From Trigonopsis variabilis (Eukaryota; Ascomycota; Trigonopsidomycetes; Trigonopsidales; Trigonopsidaceae): a stretch of DNA of 64,000 bases. The position numbers and the translations under genes were made by a program. The stretch spans positions 248,001 to 312,000 of the forward strand of contig PPXM03000011.1 of assembly GCA_003707065.3 (NCBI GenBank), given 5' to 3'. Under the pieces are notes generated by a model. It searched no databases. It was not told the DNA's origin and was given only the letters and a program-made list of their open reading frames with translations. Shown here piece after piece: positions 17,992-29,600 of this stretch (position 1 is its first letter; each line of letters opens with the position of its first letter).

Positions 17992-20271
17992 ATGAGGTCC
18001 TCGATTGCTTGCGATGCCTGTCGGTTGTCGAAAACAAAATGTATAAACTCAGGAGATGGCAAACGAGCTTGCCGGTCCTGCGATGCACAGTCCAAGACGT
18101 GTACATATTCTTCCAAGCGGACGAGCTCGTTTACGTCCCGATCCGCCAGTTTACCATACGACTCGAGGATGACGAAGGAATGTGTGCCTTTGATGCCGGC
18201 TATCAAGAGCGGAATCACAAAATCAACACCCGGCTCGAGTGGGGCAGGGTCTTCGTTCAGCCGAGGGGAGAGGACGACGAATATGTGTAAACTGCCCGAT
18301 CGTCAAACCATTATAGAGACGGTTGAGATCTTCTTCAAAAACCAATACGATGGTGTCTTTCCCTTTTTCCACAAACCTACCCTTTTGCAGTTCCTGACCA
18401 GTGAGGCGTTCGATCCCGAGACCTATATGGATTCGGCAGCAGGAGAAGGCGATTTGATGAACCTATGTTCTATCCCGCCCTTCTTAGTCCCGACTCCGTT
18501 GATTCTTTTGGCGATTCTGGCCCTGGCAGGTCGATTTCATCCGAAACTCGTCCGTCAGTTTGGATACTTTAATGACGAGAAAGGACCACTGAGCTACATT
18601 CCAGTGGTCACTCAAGGCGATAAGCAATTTCTAGAGAGGATTTACGGCACAAAGTTCGTGTCTGACCCTAGTCCAAGCAATGCTTCAAACTATTTTGGAT
18701 GGTACGCCCGACAACTTCTAGCCGATGGCTTTGACCGGCCGTCCCTACAGCGAACGCAAGCTCTCATCATCTTATCAAGTCATGAGTGGGGCTCTTGCAA
18801 TGTATCTAGAGCTTTTATGTATCTTGGACTCGCCAATCGAATGGCTTTTATTCTGGGACTGGATCGCCCTCACTCGGACGACCAACCCCCTAAAGACATA
18901 ATCGCGGCATCAAACACCTGGTCAAATAATCAGCTCAAAGTCATTCGCAATGAAATCCACTGCCGAACCATGTGGTCGATCTTTATGATGGACCGATGCA
19001 TTGCAAGTGGTAAAAACCGCCCCTCGAACTTGATGATCGAGTCCCTCAATATATCCTTGCCGCTGTCGGAAGAATCGTTTATGTTTGGCGACACAACGGA
19101 ACCTCGTCAGTCGTTTAAAATCTACGAGGCGTTATCTGTTGGCCCCTGTGTGAATACTGAGCTTAGTCTGCTGGGATACAAGATCATATTGTTTGAGATT
19201 TGGTCCAAGATTGCCAAATGGGTGGGTGAAATTGGAGCCAAGCAAGAATCAAAGAGCCCTTGGGATAGCCAAAGCCAGTTCTATCATCTACGCACCCTTT
19301 TGGATAACTGGAAAGCTTCACTGCCGCCGCATCTGGACTTTTCCCCATCAAACCTTCAGGTACACATAGCTGGCGGAACTGTGGGTGGGTACAGTTATAT
19401 GTTGCTCCTTTATTTTCTCTGTCGGATCTTTCTTCATCGTGAATATTTCACGCTTGATCCTAGATCCACCCCTCAGGGATGGTGGGTGCAGTCAGCGGAA
19501 TACCTCTTCATTTCTTGTTACCAAGGCCATTATCTCATCAAATCTCTTCATTCTCTCGACCTCTTAGTCATCAACCCTTTTGCCGCCTTCCAAGTCTTTA
19601 CCTTATACTGCGCCCATCTTTTCATCGAGGCCTTCCCTTCTGAACTCTTGCTCCGATTCACTCCTGAAACAGTGCGTCTCGAATTGATCGAGCTATGCCG
19701 CCAACAGGTTAAAAATGAACTTCCTGCTTATATTTCGCCCGAAAACCCTTTTATTCCCAATCGAGCCCAGTTGGAAACTGCCTTATCTCATCTCCGACTG
19801 CAGTACCGTGAGCGCGGCCAAGAGCTCTTCCAGATATTGTACCATTGGGGCCAGTTCTGGAAGATTAACCAGACCTGGATCACTACTGCAACTAAGCTGC
19901 GCCAGCTATTCCCAAATGTCTTCAAACCTCCTCGGGACCAAAATGTCCCCGCCGCGTCTACTCCGCCTCAGTTCAACTTTGCTCAAAAGAATTCAAAGGC
20001 TTTCGATCCCCTCAGGGAGTACGGGTCGGTTGAGTTCAAAGATGACGAAGAGGGCTCGTTTAACAACATGGTCGTCACTCCTGAAGCTGTGCCGACCAGC
20101 AAAAGCGATCCCGGGCCTAAGGTCACTCCTGACTCTGGCAAAGTGGCTGAGAATCCGGAGCATCCCACAAAAAAAGATGAATATTTCAACTTTCTTCAAG
20201 GCCTGGACTTTAACTCTATTGCACCTGGCTGGAAATGCCCAACCAACGGCACCATGGTGACCAAGGACTAA
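17992..20271 (+). CDS. Zn(II)2Cys6 transcription factor with fungal-specific domain
   Basis: An intron-free frame; the first ATG is at 17992, 13 codons into a longer open frame, giving 759 residues. The binuclear zinc cluster lies at the extreme N-terminus, with cysteines at 7, 10, 17, 27, 30 and 37 (start MRSSIACDACRLSKTKC). The middle carries the fungal_trans homology region: FFKNQYDGVFPFFHKPTLL, the array AFMYLGLANRMAFILGLDRP and CRTMWSIFMMDR. The C-terminal 120 residues are Pro/Ser/Lys-rich. Such proteins activate metabolic genes, usually as dimers on CGG triplets. The target is unknown. It is tandem with the amidase, about 700 bp away, and convergent with CAC2. Confidence 0.92.
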   Translation: MRSSIACDACRLSKTKCINSGDGKRACRSCDAQSKTCTYSSKRTSSFTSRSASLPYDSRMTKECVPLMPAIKSGITKSTPGSSGAGSSFSRGERTTNMCKLPDRQTIIETVEIFFKNQYDGVFPFFHKPTLLQFLTSEAFDPETYMDSAAGEGDLMNLCSIPPFLVPTPLILLAILALAGRFHPKLVRQFGYFNDEKGPLSYIPVVTQGDKQFLERIYGTKFVSDPSPSNASNYFGWYARQLLADGFDRPSLQRTQALIILSSHEWGSCNVSRAFMYLGLANRMAFILGLDRPHSDDQPPKDIIAASNTWSNNQLKVIRNEIHCRTMWSIFMMDRCIASGKNRPSNLMIESLNISLPLSEESFMFGDTTEPRQSFKIYEALSVGPCVNTELSLLGYKIILFEIWSKIAKWVGEIGAKQESKSPWDSQSQFYHLRTLLDNWKASLPPHLDFSPSNLQVHIAGGTVGGYSYMLLLYFLCRIFLHREYFTLDPRSTPQGWWVQSAEYLFISCYQGHYLIKSLHSLDLLVINPFAAFQVFTLYCAHLFIEAFPSELLLRFTPETVRLELIELCRQQVKNELPAYISPENPFIPNRAQLETALSHLRLQYRERGQELFQILYHWGQFWKINQTWITTATKLRQLFPNVFKPPRDQNVPAASTPPQFNFAQKNSKAFDPLREYGSVEFKDDEEGSFNNMVVTPEAVPTSKSDPGPKVTPDSGKVAENPEHPTKKDEYFNFLQGLDFNSIAPGWKCPTNGTMVTKD

Positions 20272-20355
20272 GTTGGAGCCTCCTTACGCTTTGTTATATA
20301 TAGATCGAGCGATGCCCTGAACTATTCATCTTCTGTAATCTTAGCTATTCACATT

Positions 20356-22470
20356 TCAGTGTTCTGATATTAAAGTAGGCGCAATTCGTCGCTTTTTAAC
20401 CTTCCTTGTGTCGTCCTCCGTAGTGTTCTTAGTGTCCCCGTCTTTTTCATCATCCGTCTTTGCTCCATCCCTCTGGTGTTGATCCTCTGTGTTGTTTGTC
20501 GTTATGGGCTTTGACTTGGCCTCCTCGTCCGAGGGAACCTTTGCAGCCCTAACTTTATCATCTAAAGAAAGCGGAGTGACCGCATGAGCAGATTTTGGAG
20601 ACGCCAGAGGTGCAAACGCACCTATAGCTGCAAGTGATGGCGTTGCAGGAGGCGATGAAATCGAAGTTGAGTCTCGAGACCGGCTATGCTTGGCGATGGA
20701 GGGCAGTGGGCTGACTGTTGGAGTCAGCTTTGACGCCTCTGATAGGCCTGAGCTGAAATCGATGCTTGTAGGCTCATTGACTTCGGAGGCAACGGGAGGG
20801 TTGGTGAGTTTTGAAGTAATCGGTGTTCCCAGTTCCCCTGGTTCAAACACGATGGCGGAGCAAAATCCATCAGTAGAGGACATCAAGAGCATATTGCCAT
20901 CGGCCGACCAGGACAAATCGGTAAACGTGGCGTAGTGGAGGTTGCTAGTCATACACAACGGCGTCTGTTGTTGGGTATCATAGACGTAAACTGAATCCTG
21001 GGTCGCAATGGCAAAGACCAGTCGGTAAGGAAGGGTAAACAGGGGCGATACTGCCATTTGTGGGGATTGTGGTTCACTGATTTGAGTTGCCTGCTGATGA
21101 ATATTAGATTGGGGGTCGTCTAAAGTCAATTTGACAGTAGGTTTGACTTTATTTTCACTTCGCAGCTCATATCGGACAGGAGAGCACCTGGCAGCAATAC
21201 TAGGCTTTTTGAAATTCGGGAGTTGAATGACTGGAGGGCGGTTGAAGCCGGCTCGGGTATAGATTAAGGCCGTATTGATCACTTCACCACTCGAGTCGTC
21301 CTTGAATAACCCAGTAGGAGTGATCAGCAAACTCCCGTCAGCGGTAAAACAGAGACGTCTAAAAAAGGAGTTCAGCGATTCCGAGTGGTAGAGTGGTAGA
21401 GTACGATGCGTTTGTTTGGGAGAGTCCATGTGCAAGACTGCAGGCAAAGGCACTGACGGGGAGGGAGAGAGAGATCTAGGAATGGAAGAAGTAGTTGAAC
21501 CCACAGATGATCTTCTAGATCTAGGAACATTCGTAGTGGGAGGAGGGTTCATCTGACTTAGGATTGCAGAAGATAATTTCGGAGTACCTGGAGTCGAGTT
21601 TGACAGTACACTAGGCGATCCTCCGCCTCCGCCCATCACAGAAGCCCAATCACTGTTTGGATTGGGACTCGATGTTGCCTTGTTGGCTTGATCCAGCTTC
21701 ATATCTGCCTTCTGCACCTTGTTGTGTAAATGGGGAGCCGACAACGATAGCTGCCCGTCATTTTGCCTCAGGGGATAGATGTGAACAGATCGATCACTTG
21801 ATTGAGTAGCAATATACTGGTTTAGAGGGTCCCATGCTACTCCTTGAACGTAATGAGAATGCTCTGCCAGGTTCCGTACCAGCTGCCCCGTTTCAACGTT
21901 AAATATCCGCGCTATATTGTCCATGCTTCCACTCAGGATGTATTTACTATCAGGCGACCATGCTAAATCGTACACTTCAGCTGATGAGATCCTGATTGAG
22001 TGCAACAATTTCCAATGTTCCTTGGCATCGTGGTCCACTTCTCGGCCAAACTCCCCTTTAATCGGCTCATCAGATAAAGTCCAGATCAGTATATTGCCGT
22101 CATCTCCTGCTGATGCTAGATATTCCCCTAAAATTAGTCCAAAAACCGCTTGCTTAGGCCTGATGACTCACCGGACGAATCAAACCTTACTGCGTTTACT
22201 GCCTGAGAATGCTTGGCCAATGTAGCCAGGTAGCTCATCGTGGGTATAGACCCTGGCGTCTGCTGGTTCACTCTCCATATCTTTCCATGTTATTTCCTCC
22301 TTTCGGCGCCGGCAGGGGAGAACCCCTCCCTTGAGACTTACCCTCACATTATTGTCGCCGCCGGCAGTGGCCAAGCGTCGAATGCCTCGTCCTTGGATTG
22401 GCTGCAGATGAAGAGAATAGATCGGAGCCGTATCATTGTGCCAATTGATATTGATATCTTTGGCCTTCAT
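20356..22470 (-). CDS. CAC2: Chromatin assembly factor 1 subunit B (Cac2/p60)
   Basis: Three exons (22342-22470, 22172-22280, 20356-22127) with introns of 61 and 44 nt give 669 residues. CAF-1 deposits H3-H4 behind the replication fork. The p60 subunit is a WD40 propeller. Visible blocks: MKAKDININWHNDTAPIYSL, RLATAGGDNNVRIWRV (completed by splicing), HSQAVNAVRF, GEYLASAGDDGNILIW, DLAWSPDSKYILSGSMDN and YVQGVAWDPLNQYIATQSSD. After the FFRRLCFTADGSLLITPTG segment comes a Ser/Pro-rich insert. The last 130 or so residues are disordered and acidic/basic, ending VKKRRIAPTL, a likely nuclear localisation signal. The order and wording of the repeats are diagnostic of the CAF-1 B / HIRA group, with the p60 type best supported. 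Confidence 0.93.
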
Positions 22471-22688
22471 GTATACTGGTCTGCCGTCGTCGGTAACCGA
22501 CCAGTTGTAGCACGGGCAAAGGGACGCTTGCTAATGCGAATCGTTACAGGCAGTCTACGTGCGACCTGGGGTCGGGATAGCGTCACAGGCAAGATCATGT
22601 CAAGTCATAGTATATACAGGCCATTCATCTAATAAACACATATTGCCTGCTAGACGTGAATGGCATTCATAAGAATTCAAAACAAGTT

Positions 22689-24849
22689 TTACTCCTTCTT
22701 GGGCTCGTCGTCCTTGGGAGGCTCAGTGGAGGAAGAAGATTCCTTGGCTTGCTCCTCGGCATTCTTCTTCTTGTAGACTTCCTCAAACAACTTCAAGGAA
22801 GCATTCTGTAACTCGTCGCACTTGGCCTTGAGCTCCTCAGCGGGAATTTCTTCACCACCTTGGACTTTGCCGGCCTTCTCGCGAAGCTCGGTGATGAGAC
22901 CACGGATGCGCTCGGCCTCAGTCTTGTCAAGTTGTTTGTCAAACTCGTTAAGAGCAGTCTCGGTGTCATTGCAGATAGATTCAGCACGGTTGGCGTTCTC
23001 AACAGCCTCTCGTCGAGCCTTGTCGGATTCACGGAATTTCTCGGCATCCTCAACCATCTTCTCGATCTCAGCATCAGACAAACCAGATGAACCAGCAACG
23101 GTGATAGAGGCGTCCTTGTTAGTGGCCTTGTCTCGGGCAGTGACGTTGATAATTCCATCGGCGTCAATGTCAAAGGTGACCTCGATCTGAGGAACACCCT
23201 TGGGAGCAGGGGGGATACCAGACAAAGTAAAGTTGCCAATGAGCTTGTTGTCGCGGACAAGTTCACGTTCACCTTGGAAGACACGGATCTCAACAGAGGT
23301 CTGGCCGGTGGCGGCAGTAGAGAAGATCTGCGATTTCTTGGTAGGGATAGTAGTGTTTCGGTTAATGAGACGAGTAAAGACACCGCCGAGGGTCTCGATA
23401 CCTAGAGAAAGAGGAGTCACATCGAGAAGAAGAACATCTTGGACTTCGCCAGAGAGAACAGCACCTTGGATGGCGGCACCAATGGCGACAGCCTCATCAG
23501 GATTGACAGCCTTGGAGGGCTCCTTGCTGAAGATACCCTTGACGATATCGATAACCTTGGGCATACGGGTCATACCACCAACAAGGATAACCTCGTTGAT
23601 GTCAGCAGGCTTGAGGCCAGCATCCTTGAGAGCCTTCTTACAAGGGTCAACGGTCTTCTTAAGAAGAGGTTCAGAGTATTGTTCAAGCTGGGCACGGGTC
23701 AACTTGGAGTTAATATGCTTGGGTCCGCTAGCATCGGCAGTGATGAAAGGGAGGTTGATCTCGGTAGTAAGGGTGGAAGAAAGCTCAATCTTGGCCTTCT
23801 CGGCAGCCTCACGGATACGTTGGATGGCCATTCGGTCACCGCTCAAATCAATGCCGGTGTCTTTCTTGAATTGGTCAACAATTTGTCGCACAAGGAGGAT
23901 ATCGAAATCCTCACCACCAAGATGAGTATCACCATTGGTCGACTTGACTTCAAAGACACCCTTTTGGATCTCAAGAATGGAGATATCGAAGGTACCACCA
24001 CCCAAATCGAAAACAGCAACAACTTGCTCGTCAGTCTTGTCGAGACCATAGGCCAAAGCAGCGGCAGTAGGTTCGTTGACGACACGGAGGACGTTGAGAC
24101 CAGCAATTTGACCGGCGTCCTTGGTGGCTTGACGTTGAGAATCGTTGAAATAGGCGGGGACAGTGACAACGGCATTCTTAACGGGCTTGCCAAAGTAGCT
24201 CTCAGCGGTCTCCTTCATCTTGTTAAGGACAAAGCCACCAATCTGAGAGGGGGAGTAGCTCTTTCCTCGAGCCTCAACCCAGGCATCGCCATTGGAATGT
24301 TTGACAATCTTGTAAGGAACTTCCTTAATGTCCTTTTGGACCTCAGGGTCCTCGAATCGACGACCAATAAGACGTTTGGTGGCGAAAAGAGTGTTTTCAG
24401 GGTTCACGACAGCTTGACGCTTGGCGGGAACACCAACCAAACGCTCACCATCTTTAGTGAAAGCAACAACTGAAGGAGTTGTTCGGGAACCTTCACTGTT
24501 TTCAAGAACCTTAGGAACTTTGCCTTCCATCACAGCGACAGCAGAATCTAAACCAGTTAGATCTCAAGCCTTGACATCATTTCCGACTTCCAGCGGAAGC
24601 TTAGGAAGATCACTTACTCGTCGTTCCAAGATCGACACCAATGATGTTGCCTTGAACTCGGCCATTGGAATTGAACCGACCAAGAGAAGGAATTCGTATG
24701 GCCTAAATGGTTAGTTTCCATAATCGATCTGACGGCCCGCCGACTTCTCGAGAATCATCGCCGATCACTCTCGGTCTATGTCTGCAGAACCCGCTGCCAA
24801 ATTAACTCACCCTGCGAGGAACCGATCTAGTAAGTCTAGAAGCAAACAT
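22689..24849 (-). CDS. SSC1: Mitochondrial Hsp70 (Ssc1/mortalin)
   Basis: Three exons (24811-24849, 24618-24702, 22689-24547) with introns of 108 and 70 nt give 660 residues. The first two exons encode an Arg-rich, acid-poor import presequence ([13 protein letters not shown], then [10 protein letters not shown]) and the ATPase opening [19 protein letters not shown]. Downstream are [24 protein letters not shown], and the DnaK-type substrate domain with [15 protein letters not shown]. The absence of a C-terminal EEVD and the ending [10 protein letters not shown] fit the mitochondrial type. Ssc1 is the import motor and matrix folding chaperone, working with Tim44, Mge1 and J-proteins. Long antisense open frames over this gene are codon-bias shadows. 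Confidence 0.97.
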
Positions 24850-25574
24850 TTCCAGCGTATATACAGTAACGCAAATTAGTGGGGAAGCTTGCTTTATAAA
24901 TTTTTTCGGTCGTGGCAACCTGGGTTACCCGGGCTCAATAGAAGCCCATGGAAACAGCCCCGCAACCCAGTCGGCATTTGTCGGATTCCGCGAATCTGAG
25001 TCTTATGAATTTCTCTAAACTGGGTTTCTGAGATGGACTTTATGCTTCTGTCTAGTAGTTTTGGGAGTTCTACTCGTGATCTCATCTGAAGTTGCCTATT
25101 CTTTACAGAACGTCATAGGTTCTGTAACGGCTCCTAACGGCACGATGCTACTGCTGCCCTGTATTTTATGACGTTTCACTTTGACGCTAGAATATCCACT
25201 AATCTCGATAGGTGAACTTATAGAGACCGACATAATCGTAGAAGGTTCCTGTATGAAGGTGTCGTGAGGAAGATATCACTATGCACTTTGGCACTCTCTA
25301 GTCTAGCTGTCATGACTCTCCGCATAATACTCAATAGGGACGATTGATTCCGATGTAGCATTAAGATAAAAGTACTGTCAAGGAAAGTAATAAATAGAGC
25401 ACCTCGAGACCTATGGCGCTAGAGAGAAATCGGCCGTCTGAATGGAATATTACCTCTTCGACATATGTTTTACAGTTATACGAATAGTACGCATCCCAAG
25501 TACCCGTGCTCCACAAAGGCAACGAGTCTCGCAGTAATGGACCAAATAGTACAATCTTAGCTCGATACACACTT
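24850..25574. other. Intergenic: SSC1 promoter and RPL13 3' flank
   Basis: No gene is recognised. The left end holds the SSC1 TATA box and the right end the RPL13 3' UTR. Confidence 0.5.
24892..24900 (-). promoter_or_regulatory. TATA box of SSC1
   Basis: On the minus strand the sequence reads TTTATAAAG, 43-51 nt upstream of the SSC1 start codon, a plausible core promoter for a strongly expressed gene. No full heat-shock element array was identified with confidence. Confidence 0.5.
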
Positions 25575-26258
25575 TTACTTCTTCTTCTCAGCTTCAGCCT
25601 CAGCCTTTTCACGGGCACGCTTCTCACGTTTACCAAAGTTCTTGGCATCCGACCTGGCCTTGCGGAGAGTAGTATAAGCACTGCCTTCCTTGGCTTCGGC
25701 AGAGATGGCACGGGGAGCAGATTCAACAGAGGCTTGAGCAATAGGGAAGACTGATTGAACGGACTTGAGTTGTTTGGCGGCAGCAACCTCCTCAGCAGAA
25801 GCATCACCCTTCTTGGGCTTACCAGCCTTTCGGGGGAAGACAATCAACTTGGCCTTGTAAGCCTTGAGTCGCTCGACATTGGCCTCAAATCCTTCAACAG
25901 ACCGGTTGAGACGTCGGAAGTCAACAGCAATACCAATGGTGGGAGCAACCTTGCGAGGAATGCCAGCAGCCTTGAGCTCTTCCAAGGAAAATCCCTTGCC
26001 AGCACGGACCTTTCGATTGTATCGGATGGTAGGAGCTCGCACAATGGGGCGCAACTTATCTAAAGGTCGAGGAGCAATCTTAGCAGCCTTGGCAATTCGA
26101 GCATGTCGTCGACGAAGCTTGGATCCAGGTTGATCAAAATGGGTCCGGACTCGCTCTTGCCAGTGCTTCCGGAAATGATTCTTGGTGATCGGGTTATTTT
26201 TGGAAATCGCTAACGGTTAGCTTTTCATGCCTTGATTATGCTCTTTGGACTTACCCAT
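25575..26258 (-). CDS. RPL13: Ribosomal protein eL13 (Rpl13)
   Basis: Exon 1 is only ATGG (26255-26258) and exon 2 is 25575-26209. They are joined by a 45-nt intron (GTAAGT donor, CTAAC branch site), giving 212 residues beginning [20 protein letters not shown]. It is a core protein of the 60S subunit. Family blocks seen: [39 protein letters not shown], and [18 protein letters not shown]. The basic C-terminus ends in a Glu/Lys-rich tail ([11 protein letters not shown]). An intron straight after the start codon is common in fungal ribosomal protein genes. The promoter carries HomolD-type boxes. Confidence 0.96.
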
Positions 26259-26621
26259 TGCGTGTCGAGATGTTGAGACGGCCCGTGCGTCGCTTGTTGC
26301 AACTTCCAGTCACAACAGTCACACCCACTCCGTAGGGCTTACATGTCACGTGTCAGAAGAACACTCTTGCCTCCAGAGCGAGATATGGTAACAGCCAGAA
26401 GTCATGTGAGCCGATCGTCATGTTCCACTACCACTTATTCTAGTGTAACTCCAAGTTATCTCACTATACGACAGATTCATCTAAGTATATCTTTATTCTT
26501 TCTATGTTCCCTCAGACTCTCTTTACGCAGGGCTGTGCACTTTTTATGGCCAGACGCCTTTTTTGGTAAGACATTATTCGTTAGACTTGCTATGAGCAGC
26601 TCTGCTGATTTGTCGTAATCA
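26259..26621. other. Intergenic: RPL13 promoter
   Basis: Beyond the HomolD/E cluster nothing is recognisable. A plus-strand open frame at 26343-26618 is dismissed as chance. Confidence 0.5.
26307..26338 (-). promoter_or_regulatory. Two HomolD boxes plus HomolE-like motif upstream of RPL13
   Basis: CAGTCACA occurs at 26307-26314 and again at 26316-26323. On the gene's strand this is TGTGACTG twice, 49-66 nt before the start codon. Just upstream is GCCCTACG, which resembles the ACCCTAC core of HomolE. In S. pombe and filamentous ascomycetes HomolD replaces the TATA box of ribosomal protein genes, with HomolE upstream of it in the same order. Confidence 0.75.
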
Positions 26622-29600
26622 TCATCTTCCTCTGTACCGTCGTCCTGTCCTTCCTCGAAAAGAGGGAGGACTTGACAATCTAGATCGTAGTCCTGTGGTA
26701 GCGGGCTGATAATCCGAGCCTATTCGTGACCGTAGAGAACCGTCAGGACGAGCATAGGGCGATGAGGACAAGGATCGTGTTTCTTTGCGGCTGCGCCCAA
26801 GAATAGGACCAAACCGGCGATTCAGATCACTGTCCTTTCCCTCACTTCCACTGACGATCGTTCGCGGGGACTCATCATTACTGAGGATCGACTTCAGAGA
26901 GTTCACATTGCTCCTTTCCCTAGTGTTATGGGGGCTGTCAGAGGAGACAAGCCTCTCTTTCAAAGTAGCAGAGTTTGATGGTACTGGTGTACGGGCACTC
27001 AGTGCTTCAGACATTGTAGATCGCCTGTTATCAACCGTATTCCAGGTATTCACGCTGGGACGCCTCAGGCTAAACCTATCTCTACGATTAGACGGCGATG
27101 ATAACCGCCGAGGAGACGACTGATTAGCCATGCGGTTTTGTAGACTTTCATAAGTACTAGGGCCTTTGGTAGGATTTCTCATTGGCTGCATAGAAATATG
27201 ACTTGCAGGCTCAGGCTCAGTAGGTATCACTTCTTTCTGAGCAGCATGATTATCGGTTATCGTGGACGTTTGCTCATCACTAGCGACATTCTTTGAAGAT
27301 ATTATCGTCTTCAAGGCAGCCTGAAGATCACTCACTCCAACTCCGAGCGCAGACGCCAAAAGGCTTTGAACTTGGTTTGTTGTCTCTCCCGATCTTGTTT
27401 CAGCTTCAGATGTAGAGCCTTCAGAATTCGAAGCCTCTTTGAGAGCCGCTTCATTCGGTTGTGTCTGAGGAGCGGGAGACCGAGCGGTAGCGTCTTGGAC
27501 TTTGACCTGAGATTGTTCTCTATTAGAAAATCGAAGGTCAAAAAACTTGGTTTTACCAAACGATCGCGGTCCAGTAGGAGGCGAGCTCGGCCTTTGAGTG
27601 CCCATTTCGCTAGCTGAACGGGCTGTGACCGGCGATTGACCTCTTGATCGCGATAATGCTCTTACAGGGGAAATAGGGGGCCTTCCATTAACAGGAGACC
27701 TGGACCTGGACTTGGGCTTCGGAGCCGCCATACCACTTGTAGGACGGTAATTTCTATTCACTCCAGAGGGCACAGGCGATCGATCATGTATAAGAGGCCC
27801 CGCTCTAGGAGGGGACTTCGATCGAAGGCGACCCCGAGGTGGGGACCTCGCTCTACGCGAAGTCACAGTCCTGCTTGATGCATTCCTAGGTGGTGAACGA
27901 GCTTCGTGAGGCGAATGAGGTCTTTGCGAAGACAAATATCCGCCAGTAGTGGATTTCCATGTCCTCCCAGGTGATGGCGCCCTGAAGTGCGGTCTATCTT
28001 GAGAAGCCTCCGCAGGTTTTCGGCGAACTTGAGGTGCACTAGATCCAGAGCTTCGAATAGGAACAGCTTCAGAACCAGCGGCATCTCTTTTTATATCGGC
28101 AGGAGCATGAGCTCTTTCAAGAAGGGAAATCCCGGATGTGGGAACCTCTTTGGGTGGAGAAAAATTTCGCTGCGAGGTCGAACGGGGATGCGAAACATTT
28201 CCAGGTGTCGAAAGAGAACTTGGGTTAGAGAATTCGTGCTGTATTTTCTTGCTATCAGTCACGACAGACGATGACTCTGAAGGTAAAGTCACCGCTGTCG
28301 ATGTCGAATTTACAGAAGATAATGAACTCATGGAAAGGCGTTTCGTTCTTACTCTCTCCTGATTTGGAGTAATAAGTGTCGATGCGGGGGGTCTTCGAGG
28401 AGGTACAGCCTGATTTCTAAGGTCGACGGTTCTAGTCGAAGAGATATCTGGATTAGGAATAGCACCTGCAGCTTCTTCGCGTCGCGGAGAGGTGACAGTC
28501 TGTCCGCTTGCTCCCAGTTCGCTCTCGGTGCACGGGCCTACCTCTTTGCTCTCGTTCGATACACCTGTCTCCTGGAGATTTGCCTCTATAGTTCTCTTTT
28601 TCTGGAATGGCCTGCTCGAATCAGAGGAAACAGAGGAACGCACACGCTTGGTCGTAAAGGAGGCCTTCGATGATCCCGTATGCTCTTTCTCTGAAGAGAG
28701 ATCGAAATAAGGAGAGAAAGACAACTTTTCTTCTCCTAATTTACGTGGGTTGATGGTAACTGCCTGATTGCTCCATCGGGTAATGCTGCAACCTTCGAAT
28801 AATTTCATTGTCTTGCTCACGAGGCCATTTTCCGAATGGACGGAGAGCTTTCTTTTCCGGGAAGAGAGGTTTGCATCTGAAAGAATAGTACTCTCGGTTC
28901 GACTGGAGGTATCAGCTACGATAGACTCCGTCGGGACACAGGTTATCTTTTCCGTTTCCGTTTCTGTGGGTGAAACGAAGTCGTTGCGCTTTTGACTATC
29001 ACCACTTCTCGAGGAGGCATAGTCAGACGCAGTGGAATGTTGGTCCAAGATGGTCTGTAGCAACTGCTCAGCGTGAGTTCTCATCTTGCTCTCTGCATCA
29101 GGTGAATTTCGCTCAGGGACAGATTGAGACTCGATTGATCGCTTGTGATCTGCAATAAATGAAGCGTTATTACCAATGATTTCTCTTTTCACCGACGTAA
29201 CTGCAGCGGAGAGAATTTCGTCCAGAGGGTCAGCAGTCTTGGAGCTAACTCGCCTCAAATTTGCTATTTTGCGATTCTCCTCCGTCACACCGTCACCAAG
29301 ATGAGATGATCTTAGTTCAGAAACCGGTAGCTTTTCCACAACCGCGTGAACAATAGCCTCGATATTATTCAGACTAGGATCATCCGAATCAGGCAAATGC
29401 GATGACAGAGGAGAACCTTCGGTAGAGCTCAACGCTGGTAAATCAGCTACGTCTTTAAGGGTAGTAGAGTCGAGAATATTTGTCGGCTTATTGCCTGCGC
29501 TAGAAGGAGGTAAATGAACGATGGTTTTCTGGCCGACATATTTCGTTTGAGAACTATCGGAAGGGGATATTGTATATGCATTTAAGAGAGGAGCGAAAGG

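Noticed and set aside
23439-24473. 344-codon open frame antisense to mitochondrial Hsp70, plus 23200-23925
   Set aside because: Long antisense frames over HSP70 genes are a known effect of codon bias. No start context, splice logic or domain supports them, and the sense strand encodes a complete Ssc1.
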